64,000 nt of DNA from Streptomyces sp. ISL-10 (GTDB taxonomy: Bacteria; Actinomycetota; Actinomycetes; Streptomycetales; Streptomycetaceae), in assembly GCF_018614575.1 (NCBI RefSeq), contig NZ_JAGGOJ010000016.1, positions 186,001-250,000 on the forward strand, in the 5' to 3' direction. The position numbers and the translations under genes are program-made. Under the pieces are notes generated by a model. It made no database searches. It saw only the letters and a list, made by a program, of their open reading frames with translations, and had not been told where the DNA came from. Shown here one piece after another: positions 42,709 to 50,930 of the stretch. Within the stretch, counting starts at the first letter, position 1; every line of letters begins with the position of its first letter.

Positions 42709-44208
42709 ATGTCGCAGTGGACTTCGGCGGTGGGGGCGGCGCAGCTCGCCAGGCAGCTCACCTCCCAGCAACCGCACCCCGCCGGGCCGGGCACCCGCAA
42801 GCCGCCCGCGTACCGCGCGCTCGCCGACGGCATCCGGCTTCTCGTCCTCGAAGGCCGGGTCCCCGTCGCCGCACGGCTGCCCGCCGAACGGGAACTGGCC
42901 CTCTCGCTCTCCGTCAGCCGCACCACCGTCGCCGCCGCGTACGAGGCCCTGCGTGCCGAGGGGTTTCTGGAGTCCCGCAGGGGAGCGGGCAGCTGGACCG
43001 CCGTCCCGGCGGGCAATCCGCTGCCCGCCCGCGGCCTCGAACCGCTGCCGCCCGAGTCGCTCGGCTCCATGATCGATCTCGGCTGCGCGTCCCTGCCGGC
43101 TCCCGAGCCCTGGCTGACCAGGGCCGTCCAGGGCGCCCTGGAGGAACTGCCGCCCTACGCCCACACCCACGGCGACTATCCCGCGGGCCTGCCCGCGCTG
43201 CGCCGGATGCTCGCCGAGCGCTACACCGAGCGCGGCATCCCGACCATGCCCGAGCAGATCATGGTCACGACCGGCGCGATGGGTGCGATGGACGCCATCT
43301 GCCATCTGTTCGCCGGGCGCGGTGAACGCATCGCCGTCGAGTCGCCGTCGTATGCCAACATCCTCCAGCTGATGCGCGAGGCCGGGGCCCGGCTGGTGCC
43401 GGTGGCCATGGCCGAGGGGCTGACCGGCTGGGACCTGGCCCGCTGGCGCCAGGTCCTGCGCGACGCGGCGCCCCGGCTCGCGTACGTCGTGGCCGACTTC
43501 CACAACCCGACGGGCGCGCTCGCCGACGAGGACCAGCGCCGTTCCCTGGTGGAGGCGGCCCGCTCGGCGGGCACGGTGCTCGTCGTCGACGAGACCATGT
43601 CCGAGCTCCACCTCGACCCGGACATGGAGATGCCCCGTCCCGTCTGCGCCTTCGACCCCGCAGGCGCCACCGTCCTGACCGTCGGCTCGGCGAGCAAGGC
43701 CTTCTGGGCGGGCATGCGGATCGGCTGGGTGCGCGCCGCCCCCGACGTCATCCGCTCCCTCGTCGCCGCCCGCGCCTATGCCGACCTCGGCACACCCGTG
43801 CTGGAACAGCTGGGTGTCAACTGGCTGATGCACACCTCCGGATGGGACAGTGCCGTCTCCATCCGGCGCGAGCAGGCCCGGGAGAACCGTGACGCGCTCG
43901 TCGCCGCGGTGCGCAAGGAGCTGCCGGACTGGGAGTTCGACGTGCCCTCCGGCGGTCTGACGCTGTGGGTGCGCACCGGTGGCCTGTCCGGCTCCCGGCT
44001 CGCCGAGGTCGGCGAGCGGGTCGGGATCCGGGTGCCGTCCGGCCCGCGTTTCGGGGTCGACGGCGCGTTCGAGGGATACGTACGGCTGCCGTTCACGGTG
44101 GGCGGGCCCGTCGCCGAGGAGGCCGCCACGCGGCTGGCGGCGGCGGCACGGCTGGTGCGCACGGGAGCGAGCGCGGGCACGGAAGCGCCCCGCACGTTCG
44201 TCGCGTAA
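42709..44208 (+). CDS. MocR/PdxR-type regulator (GntR DNA-binding domain fused to aminotransferase-like domain)
   Basis: 499-aa regulator. The N-terminal GntR winged helix (residues about 35-110) reads YRALADGIRLLVLEGRVPVAARLPAERELALSLSVSRTTVAAAYEALRAEG. The C-terminal fold-type I PLP domain has ESPSYANILQLMREAG, YVVADFHNPTGALADED, VVDETMSELHL and the PLP-lysine motif TVGSASKAFWAGMRIGW. MocR proteins bind PLP and usually control a neighbouring gene. The divergent yczE 101 bp away is the likely target. ATG 42709 was preferred for its upstream GAGGAAGG. Confidence 0.9.
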   Translation: MSQWTSAVGAAQLARQLTSQQPHPAGPGTRKPPAYRALADGIRLLVLEGRVPVAARLPAERELALSLSVSRTTVAAAYEALRAEGFLESRRGAGSWTAVPAGNPLPARGLEPLPPESLGSMIDLGCASLPAPEPWLTRAVQGALEELPPYAHTHGDYPAGLPALRRMLAERYTERGIPTMPEQIMVTTGAMGAMDAICHLFAGRGERIAVESPSYANILQLMREAGARLVPVAMAEGLTGWDLARWRQVLRDAAPRLAYVVADFHNPTGALADEDQRRSLVEAARSAGTVLVVDETMSELHLDPDMEMPRPVCAFDPAGATVLTVGSASKAFWAGMRIGWVRAAPDVIRSLVAARAYADLGTPVLEQLGVNWLMHTSGWDSAVSIRREQARENRDALVAAVRKELPDWEFDVPSGGLTLWVRTGGLSGSRLAEVGERVGIRVPSGPRFGVDGAFEGYVRLPFTVGGPVAEEAATRLAAAARLVRTGASAGTEAPRTFVA

Positions 44209-44258
44209 GGCCCAGGCCTGGGCGGGTTCGCGTAAGGCCCGGCCTGGGCAGGGCGGCC

Positions 44259-45851
44259 TCAGCCCTCGGCGGGAACCGCGGCGGCCGGCGGCGCGGGGGA
44301 GGCCACGGGTGCGGCCGCCGTGGGAACCGCAGGCGGCTCCGGCTCGCCCGGACGCGGGGGCAGCAGGTCGACCACCGCCTGCCGGTGCGCCTCGCTCGTC
44401 GCGTCGTCGAACGGGTCCGGCGTCGCCGGCACCTGCAGCCTGAGCACCGGACCCGTGCCCAGCCGTGCGTATCCGCGCCCGGGCGGGATGTCCGCGGTCG
44501 GCGTGGTGCGCGGGGTGGCGCCCAGCACGGCCTCGACCCGGCCGAAGTCCGCCGGGCCGAGCGTGACGCGGGCACGCGTGTGCGAGCGCACGGACTCGGT
44601 CAGGGCGTCGGTGCTGTCGAACTGTTCGGCAACGACGACCGTGACCTGCGCCGCCCGCCCGTGCCGCAGCGGCACCTGGAGCAGCTCCTGCGGGTCCATG
44701 TGGCCGTCCGCCGCGGCCAGATGGCCGAGGACGCTCGGCCGGTCCAGCAGGATCCACAGGGGCCGCTTCGTGTCGTCGGGAGCCGGAAGCCCCGCCTGCC
44801 GCGCCCGGTTTGCGGCGATCAGGCGCCGCTCCGTCTCGTGGGCGGCCCATTCGAGGCTCGACAGCGCTCCGCCGAGACCGCACTCGACGGCGAGCACGCC
44901 CGTGCGGCCGGTGAGGCAGGCGTATTCGCCGGTGCCGCCTCCCTCGACGATCAGCACGTCGCCGTGCTGGAGGGCCTGCAGGGCGATGGAGCGCAGCAGC
45001 GTCGTGGTGCCGCTGCCGGGCTCGCCGACGACCAGCAGATGCGGTTCGGTGGAGCGGGGGCCGGTGCGCCAGAGAACCGGCGGCGCCTGCTCCGTGGTGC
45101 CGCCTCGGGTGACGGGCAGCGTGCGCCGGACGGCGTCGGCGTCGGTGAAGCCGAGGACGGTCTCGCCGGGGGAGGTGACGAAGCGCTGGGCGGCGATGGA
45201 GGTGGAAAGAGCGGGCAGCACGCTCATCTCGAGCTCGTTGCCCTCCTCGTCCCAGCTGAAGCGGTACTCCCGGCCGCGGCCGGACTTCGCGTGCAGCAAC
45301 TGCTCGATCCGGGCCCGGGAGTCGGCCTCGGAGTCGGTGAAGTACGCCGGGTAGGCCAGGCGGAGACGAGTGAGCCGGCCGGTGTCGTCGAACGCGTACT
45401 CGCTGAAGGCTTTGCTCCACTCCCCGCCGTGGGTGAAGAGCGGAGCCGGGTCCTCGGGGACCGAGAAGTACGGCACCAGGGCCTCGTACAGAGCGCGCAA
45501 CCGGGCGATTTCGGCGTCGTTCGGTCCGGTTCTGACCGGCACCCTGACGCGGCCGGCCCAGGCGGCCGCGGCCATCACGGTGATCAGGGCGATCAGCGGC
45601 CCGTACGGGATGACCGCGACGACCAGGACGCAGGCCGCCACGAAGAACAGGGTGGGACCACGCCGTTCCTTGGGAGTGGCGGCCCACTTGCTCCGGCCCA
45701 TGGCGGCCAGCTTCCCCAGACCGCGGGTGACCGTGATCAGCGGATGGAGGACATCGGTGGCGCTGTCGGCGGCCGTGCGCGCGATCTCACGACTACGGGC
45801 GATCTGAGCGCTGCCGCTGGTCAGAATGCGAGGGAGTGGTCGCCGGGCCAC
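44259..45851 (-). CDS. sffA: SffA-like FtsK/SpoIIIE-related sporulation protein
   Basis: 530-aa membrane-anchored protein with two adjacent helices (residues about 67-100) and a C-terminal FtsK/TraB-type ATPase-like domain. In S. coelicolor SffA is brought to sporulation septa by the small membrane protein SmeA, encoded just upstream as here. The P-loop position reads GEPGSGTT (276-283), with threonine where the Walker A lysine should be, so nucleotide hydrolysis is doubtful. The C-terminus is a Pro/Ala-rich tail. GTG at 45851 has AGGAG 7 nt upstream. Assignment rests on the gene pair, length and domain layout. Confidence 0.8.
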   Translation of the reverse strand: MARRPLPRILTSGSAQIARSREIARTAADSATDVLHPLITVTRGLGKLAAMGRSKWAATPKERRGPTLFFVAACVLVVAVIPYGPLIALITVMAAAAWAGRVRVPVRTGPNDAEIARLRALYEALVPYFSVPEDPAPLFTHGGEWSKAFSEYAFDDTGRLTRLRLAYPAYFTDSEADSRARIEQLLHAKSGRGREYRFSWDEEGNELEMSVLPALSTSIAAQRFVTSPGETVLGFTDADAVRRTLPVTRGGTTEQAPPVLWRTGPRSTEPHLLVVGEPGSGTTTLLRSIALQALQHGDVLIVEGGGTGEYACLTGRTGVLAVECGLGGALSSLEWAAHETERRLIAANRARQAGLPAPDDTKRPLWILLDRPSVLGHLAAADGHMDPQELLQVPLRHGRAAQVTVVVAEQFDSTDALTESVRSHTRARVTLGPADFGRVEAVLGATPRTTPTADIPPGRGYARLGTGPVLRLQVPATPDPFDDATSEAHRQAVVDLLPPRPGEPEPPAVPTAAAPVASPAPPAAAVPAEG

Positions 45852-45890
45852 ATCTGTCTCCTGAAGGTGCTCGTCGGTGGTTCGGGGGGG

Positions 45891-46085
45891 TCAGAACTTG
45901 ATCCCGCCCAGCAGCCCGGCGAGGCTCGTGGTGCCTGCCGTGATGCTCGGCGCGATCGCGGTGCCCGCGAGGAAGAAGCCGAAGAGCGCGGAGACGAATG
46001 CGTGGGACGCCTTGAGCCCGTCTTTCCGGAAGAAGAGGAAGACGATGATGCCGAGCAGCACGACGCCTGACATGGACAGGATCAT
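45891..46085 (-). CDS. smeA: SmeA-like small sporulation membrane protein
   Basis: 64-aa protein with two hydrophobic helices (MILSMSGVVLLGIIVFLFF, then SALFGFFLAGTAIAPSITAG) joined by a short charged loop RKDGLKASHAFV. This matches SmeA, which locates to sporulation septa and recruits SffA. The ATG at 46085 has AGGAG 7 nt upstream. An earlier ATG at 46130 would add 15 residues (MEELKVNVPLTQENL) but has no ribosome-binding site. The sffA gene follows after 39 bp. Confidence 0.82.
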   Translation of the reverse strand: MILSMSGVVLLGIIVFLFFRKDGLKASHAFVSALFGFFLAGTAIAPSITAGTTSLAGLLGGIKF

Positions 46086-46142
46086 GAGGTTCTCCTGGGT
46101 GAGGGGGACATTCACCTTGAGTTCTTCCATGCTTACAGAAAG

Positions 46143-46147
46143 TGTCT
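46143..46147 (-). promoter_or_regulatory. GACAC motif upstream of smeA (possible WhiA site)
   Basis: GACAC on the minus strand directly follows a TATAGA box (minus strand, about 46153-46148). GACAC is the core of WhiA binding sites at sporulation promoters. The match is short, so it is only suggestive. Confidence 0.4.
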
Positions 46148-46395
46148 ATACGATAAAAGCTGCAAATGGGTGAAATCGGATGTAGTTCACTTCACTGGGG
46201 GAGAGTCGCCCCTTGATCGGCGTGCCCGCGGCCCGGCGGAGCCGCACAGTGCCCTCCCGCTCCCGCGGAACCGCGTGGTCCATTTCCCCTCGCCAGGCCC
46301 GTCCCGGCAGGCGCCTGGCAGTAACCTGTCGGTTCACTCGTACGGCTGCTTCTGCCGTGCGGCCCAGGTCAACGTGGTGAAAGGCGGTCCGCCCG

Positions 46396-46788
46396 ATGAG
46401 CGAAGTCCCGGACTCCGAGGTGATCGAACTCGCGACCAAGGTCTTCGACCTGGCGCGCCGTGGGGAGACCGAGAAGCTCGCCGCGTATCTCGACGCCGGC
46501 GTCCCGGCCAACCTCACCAACGACAAGGGCGACACCCTCGTCATGCTCGCCGCCTACCACGGGCACGCCGCCACCGTCGAGGTACTCCTCGCCCGGGGCG
46601 CCGAGCCGGACCGGGCCAACGACCGCGGCCAGACGCCTCTCGCCGGCGCGGTCTTCAAGGGCGAGGACGCCGTCATCCGCGCCCTGCTCTCCGGCGGTGC
46701 CGATCCGCAGGCCGGTACTCCCTCCGCCGTGGATACGGCGCGGATGTTTGGGAAGACGGACCTTCTGGAGCTGTTCGACGGCCGCTGA
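46396..46788 (+). CDS. ankyrin-repeat protein
   Basis: 130-aa cytosolic protein built from three to four ankyrin repeats. The clearest are KGDTLVMLAAYHGHAATVEVLLARGAEPDRAN and RGQTPLAGAVFKGEDAVIRALLSGGADPQAG, preceded by FDLARRGETEKLAAYLDAGVPANLTN. Such stand-alone ankyrin proteins are scaffold or inhibitor-like; no partner is evident. It is divergent from smeA. Confidence 0.9.
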   Translation: MSEVPDSEVIELATKVFDLARRGETEKLAAYLDAGVPANLTNDKGDTLVMLAAYHGHAATVEVLLARGAEPDRANDRGQTPLAGAVFKGEDAVIRALLSGGADPQAGTPSAVDTARMFGKTDLLELFDGR

Positions 46789-46928
46789 GCGGCCGTCGCG
46801 TACGTTCCGGTCGGCGCCGCGCATGCTCCGACCAGCCACGACGAGGCCGCCGGCGGGGGAGGGCACCTCCTACGGCCGCATGGCCCGAGAAGACGCCGTA
46901 AATGTGGTCGCGGTGGCGAAATGCGTGG

Positions 46929-46939
46929 GTCATCATGAC
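46929..46939. promoter_or_regulatory. 11-bp palindrome upstream of the Cys-rich peptide
   Basis: GTCATCATGAC is a perfect palindrome around a central C, 66 bp before the short ORF. Possible operator. Confidence 0.25.
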
Positions 46940-47005
46940 GTCAGCCCTGTCCCGGACCCATCATCCGGGAATTCCCCTGGGGCCACCGAAGAGAGGCAGA
47001 AGGAC

Positions 47006-47071
47006 ATGCTCACCACCAAGCAGAAGACGCGTATGACGACGGGCGGCCCGACATGCTGCTGCGCGGCCTAG
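47006..47071 (+). CDS. 21-residue Cys-rich peptide (leader peptide or RiPP-like)
   Basis: Short reading frame of 22 codons, MLTTKQKTRM-TTGGPTCCCAA, with GAGAGG 9 nt and AAGGA 1-2 nt upstream. The basic, Thr-rich N-terminal half followed by GGPTCCCAA looks designed rather than random: three consecutive TGC codons follow a Gly-Gly. It lies 49 nt before the HEAT-repeat gene on the same strand. Options are a cysteine-responsive translated leader (poly-Cys short ORFs do this in mycobacteria), a modified-peptide precursor, or a metal-binding micropeptide. No modification enzyme is nearby. Whether it is translated is not known. Confidence 0.5.
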   Translation: MLTTKQKTRMTTGGPTCCCAA

Positions 47072-47120
47072 GCATTCCAGTCCCCCGGTTGCGTCGACAG
47101 CTTGATGTGAGGCTTTCCCC

Positions 47121-48539
47121 ATGTTCGATCCAGTCATAGCGCCGAGCGGCACCCTGCTCGGCCTGCTGCAGAGAGGCCGCGGCGACGGCACCCTGCATGC
47201 GCTCGCAGCGCCACGGGCCGAAGCGCTCGCGGCGCTCAACCACTGCGTTCTGAGCGACCCCCGCCATGACTGGCAGGTCGAGAACCGCTCCCTCTACTAC
47301 GCACGCCTGTACCTGGACCTCCACGGCAGCCTGGAGGAGATCGAGCGGCACCTGTGCGACGCCGATGACCTCCTCGATGCCGACGAGACCCGGACGGGAC
47401 TCGCGCTGGCCGTTCTCGGGCACCTCGCCTCCTACGGCCGGGGTGACGCCCTCGCACTGCTGCGGCGGTACGCCGCGCAGGGCGCCAACTGGGCATGGGC
47501 CCTGGACGAACTGGCCCTGCGCGACGACGACGCGGGCCTGCGGTCCCTCGCGGCCCCGGTCCTCGCCCGCTTCCCCGCCACCCCCGAGGGCGACGCCGAC
47601 CTGGCCGTCGCCGTGCGCGACTCCTTCGAACCGCGGCCGTGGCGCCTGTGGGCGGAGGACCGCCGGGAGTTCATCGGCGCCCGGGTACGTGCCGCGCAGG
47701 AAGCCGGCTCCTTCGACCGCTGGCAGCGCCAGATGCGTCCGTCGGGCCCCCGCCCCGGCTGGAGCGTCCAGGCCGTCCTCGACTGGGCCGATCAGGGGCT
47801 GGAGCGCGGCAGTGCACTGCACGTGCCCGCCGCCCGCTGCCTCGGCGCCGTCGCCGGACCCGAGGACCGGCCCGAGATCGTCCGCGCGGCGCACACCGGA
47901 TCCGACGGAGCCCGCTGTACCGCCCTGCACTACCTCGCCGAGTCCCGGGATCCCGTGGTCCTCGACCTGATCGAGGCGGCGGTCGCAGGCGGCTCGTCCA
48001 CCGTCGCCGACGCCGCGATCTCCGCGTTCGAGCGGATGTGCGGCGACGAGGCCGTGGACCGGGCCCGGGGCTGGATCCACCGTCCCGACGCCCTCGGCGC
48101 GGCCGCGGCCGGAGTCCTCGCCTGCCGCGGGGCCGCGCTGGACGCCCCGCTGGTTCTCGGCGCCCTCCGCGAGACCGTCCGCGCCGACGGGCCCGACGCC
48201 CCGCTGCTGTGGACCCTCGTCGATGGCACCGGCCGGCTCGGCATCAGCTGCGCCGCCCCCGTACTGCGCCACATCTACCGCGAGACGGCCTCCTCCCATC
48301 TCCGCGGCCGTGCCGCCCGGGCGCTCGCCGCCACCGACCCCTCCTTCGCCACCGGATTCGCCGTCGAATGCCTGTGGGACTGCGAGGAGACCACCAGAGA
48401 GGTCGCCGCTCGCCACGCCGAGACCGGTGATGTGCGCGTTGCCGAGCGATTGCGCCGGCTCGCCGCGGACCCCGCCGAGGAGGCGGAGGTGCAGACCGCC
48501 GTACGCAGCAGGATGGGGCCCGACATGCCCGCTGTGTGA
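47121..48539 (+). CDS. HEAT-repeat protein
   Basis: 472-aa alpha-solenoid protein. Repeats are clearest from residue about 225 onward (GSALHVPAARCLGAVAGPEDRPEIVRAAHTGSDGARCTALHYLAESRDPVVLDLIEAAV and similar, about 30-40 residues each), then HLRGRAARALAATDPSFATGFAVECLWDCEETTREVAARHAETGD at the end. No catalytic motif or signal is seen. It is preceded by the Cys-rich short ORF and may be under its control. HEAT proteins act as binding scaffolds; the partner is unknown. Confidence 0.85.
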   Translation: MFDPVIAPSGTLLGLLQRGRGDGTLHALAAPRAEALAALNHCVLSDPRHDWQVENRSLYYARLYLDLHGSLEEIERHLCDADDLLDADETRTGLALAVLGHLASYGRGDALALLRRYAAQGANWAWALDELALRDDDAGLRSLAAPVLARFPATPEGDADLAVAVRDSFEPRPWRLWAEDRREFIGARVRAAQEAGSFDRWQRQMRPSGPRPGWSVQAVLDWADQGLERGSALHVPAARCLGAVAGPEDRPEIVRAAHTGSDGARCTALHYLAESRDPVVLDLIEAAVAGGSSTVADAAISAFERMCGDEAVDRARGWIHRPDALGAAAAGVLACRGAALDAPLVLGALRETVRADGPDAPLLWTLVDGTGRLGISCAAPVLRHIYRETASSHLRGRAARALAATDPSFATGFAVECLWDCEETTREVAARHAETGDVRVAERLRRLAADPAEEAEVQTAVRSRMGPDMPAV

Positions 48540-48648
48540 CGACTCGCGGCCCACGAGCCGGGCGGGGCAACGCAACGCTCATGGGACGTTCCCCGGCCGG
48601 AAAGATCCACGTTGGCGCAGCCACCCCGGGCCCGACGACAACTCGGGT

Positions 48649-49773
48649 ATGCGTGTCGTCATCGTCACCGAATCCTTTCCGCCCGACGTCAATGGTGTGG
48701 CGCACTGCGCCCTGCAGACCGCCCGGCACCTCGCCGCCCGCGGTCACGAACCGCTCGTCATCGCCCCGGCCGCCGCCGGGGCGATGAGCGCCGACCCTCA
48801 CGCGCCGTGCCCCGTCGTGCGGGTGCCCTCCCTGCCGCTGCCCGGCTATCCGCAGGTGCGGGTCGCACTCCCCAGCCGCAGGGTGGCGGCGGCGATCACC
48901 GCGCACCGTGCCGACATCGTCCACCTCGCCAGCCCTTTCGTGCTCGGTGTGCGCGGGATGGCCGCGGCGGCCCGGCTGGGCCTGCCTGCCGTCGCCGTCT
49001 ACCAGACGGACCTGGCCGGCTACGCCCGTACCTACGTCGGAGCGGGGGAGGGCACGGCCTGGCGGCGTATCAAGGCGGTCCACACCGCCGCCGACCGCAC
49101 CCTCGCGCCGTCCACCGCCGCCCGGCGCGACTTGGAGGAGCACGGCGTCGAGCGCGTGCGGCTGTGGCCGCGCGGCGTGGACACCGCCCGCTTCCGGCCC
49201 GCACTGCGCGACGAGGGCGTGCGGCGCGAGCTCGCGCCCGGCGGGGAACTCGTCATCGGCTACGTCGGCCGCCTCGCCCCCGAGAAGCACGTCGAACTGC
49301 TCGCGGGCGCCTGTGCCCTGCCCGGCGTGCGGGTGGTCGTCGTCGGCGACGGACCGAGCGAGACCTCGCTGCGCGGGGCGCTTCCCGGTGCCCTCTTCCT
49401 CGGCCGCCGCACCGGGGACGACCTCGCGCGGATCTTCGCCTCGCTCGACGTGTTCGCGCACACCGGCCCGTACGAGACCTTCTGCCAGACCGTGCAGGAG
49501 GCCATGGCGAGCGGTGTCCCGGTCGTCGCGCCCGCCGCAGGCGGCCCGCTCGACCTCGTCGACCACGGACGGACCGGACTGCTCGTGCCACCGCACAGCA
49601 CCGACGCCGTGCGCGACGCGGTCCGTGCCCTGGCCGACGGCCCCGGCCTGCGGGCCGACTTCGCCCGCGCCGGGCGCGCCGCGGTCGAGGGCCGCACATG
49701 GACCGCGGTCGGGGACATGCTGCTGGACCACTACGCCGACGTCCTCGGCACACGCACGGCGGTGGCGGCATGA
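48649..49773 (+). CDS. GT4-family glycosyltransferase (alpha-mannosyltransferase-like)
   Basis: 374-aa GT-B enzyme. The N-terminal domain begins MRVVIVTESFPPDVNGVAHCALQTARHLAARGHEPLVIAP and includes VHLASPFVLGVRGMAAA and AVYQTDLAGYAR. The C-terminal donor-binding domain has GYVGRLAPEKHVELL and the E-x7-E motif in GPYETFCQTVQEAMASGVPVVAP. It resembles actinobacterial GDP-mannose-dependent mannosyltransferases of the MgtA/PimB group that act on lipid acceptors; donor and acceptor are inferred. The stop overlaps the next glycosyltransferase (ATGA). Confidence 0.88.
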   Translation: MRVVIVTESFPPDVNGVAHCALQTARHLAARGHEPLVIAPAAAGAMSADPHAPCPVVRVPSLPLPGYPQVRVALPSRRVAAAITAHRADIVHLASPFVLGVRGMAAAARLGLPAVAVYQTDLAGYARTYVGAGEGTAWRRIKAVHTAADRTLAPSTAARRDLEEHGVERVRLWPRGVDTARFRPALRDEGVRRELAPGGELVIGYVGRLAPEKHVELLAGACALPGVRVVVVGDGPSETSLRGALPGALFLGRRTGDDLARIFASLDVFAHTGPYETFCQTVQEAMASGVPVVAPAAGGPLDLVDHGRTGLLVPPHSTDAVRDAVRALADGPGLRADFARAGRAAVEGRTWTAVGDMLLDHYADVLGTRTAVAA

Positions 49774-50930
49774 GCGGACTGCGCATCGTACGGCTCGCGA
49801 ACTTCGTCACCCCCTCGTCGGGCGGGCTCCGCACCGCACTCGACCAACTCGGCCGCGGCTATCTGGCCGCCGGACACGAGCCCGTGCTCGTCGTGCCCGG
49901 CGATGCCGAGAGCGACCGGCACACCCCGCAGGGCCGCGTCATCACCCTGCCCGGTCCCGAACTCGTCGGCACCGGCGGCTACCGGGTGCTCGCCGGGCGG
50001 CGACGGCTGCGCCGCCTCCTTGAGGACCTCGGGCCCGAGCGTCTGGAGGTCTCCGACCGCACCACCCTGCGCTGGACCGGCGAATGGGCGCGGCGCCACC
50101 GGGTCCCGTCGGTGATGGTCTCGCACGAGACCGCCGACGGTGTGCTGCGCACCTGGGGCCTGTCGGCCGCGTTCGCCGCCCGCACGGCGGACCGGCTCAA
50201 CCGGCGCAGCGCCTGGGCCTATTCGAAGATCGTGTGCACGACGGAGTGGGCGGAGCGTGAGTTCGTCCGTATCGGCGCGCAGAACGTCGTGCGGGCGCCG
50301 CTCGGCGTCGACCTCGTGCGATGCCGGCCCGGGCGGCGCAGCACGGCACTGCGCGCCCGGTACGCCTACGGCGCGCAGGTCCTGCTGCTGCTCTGCTCCC
50401 GCCTGTCGGTGGAGAAAAGACCCGGCACCGCCCTCGACGCTCTGGCGGAGCTTCGCGCACGGGGCGTGCGGGCGGCGCTGGTGGTCGCCGGGGACGGGCC
50501 GCTCAAGCCCTCGCTCGTCCGCAGAGCGGAGGGCGAGCGCCTGCCGGTCCGGTTCCTCGGCCACGTCGCCGACCGGGAGGCCGTGGCCGACCTCCAGGCC
50601 GCGGCGGACGTCTGCCTGGCGCCCGGTCCTGCGGAAACGTTCGGCCTGTCCGCGCTGGAGGCGCTGGCCTGCGGCACGCCCGTCGTGGCGAGCGCGTCGT
50701 CGGCGCTGCCGGAAGTGATCGCCGACGCAGGCGTCGCAGCGGCGGACACGGGCCCGGATTTCGCGGACGCGATCCTGACGATCTTCGGCCGACGGGAGCC
50801 GGTGCGCCGTGAGGCGGCCCGGGCGCGGGCCGAGCTCTTCGACTGGAACAGCTCGGTCACGGCGTTCCTGGCCGCGCACGACGCACTGCCGGTACGCAAC
50901 GGGGCGAAGGAACCGGGAGCGCGGGGATGA
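49770..50930 (+). CDS. GT4-family glycosyltransferase
   Basis: 386-aa GT-B enzyme translationally coupled to the upstream one. It starts LRIVRLANFVTPSSGGLRTALDQLGRGYLAAGHEPVLVVPG. The donor site has LLCSRLSVEKRPGTALDALAEL and the E-x7-E motif in PGPAETFGLSALEALACGTPVVASASSALPEV. The two enzymes probably act in sequence on one glycan or glycolipid. The stop overlaps the SGNH gene start. Confidence 0.87.
   Translation: MSGLRIVRLANFVTPSSGGLRTALDQLGRGYLAAGHEPVLVVPGDAESDRHTPQGRVITLPGPELVGTGGYRVLAGRRRLRRLLEDLGPERLEVSDRTTLRWTGEWARRHRVPSVMVSHETADGVLRTWGLSAAFAARTADRLNRRSAWAYSKIVCTTEWAEREFVRIGAQNVVRAPLGVDLVRCRPGRRSTALRARYAYGAQVLLLLCSRLSVEKRPGTALDALAELRARGVRAALVVAGDGPLKPSLVRRAEGERLPVRFLGHVADREAVADLQAAADVCLAPGPAETFGLSALEALACGTPVVASASSALPEVIADAGVAAADTGPDFADAILTIFGRREPVRREAARARAELFDWNSSVTAFLAAHDALPVRNGAKEPGARG

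Noticed and set aside
42544..45687. 1047-aa minus-strand frame opposite the MocR gene and overlapping sffA in another frame
   Set aside because: Both strands are already explained by strongly supported genes; composition is artefactual.
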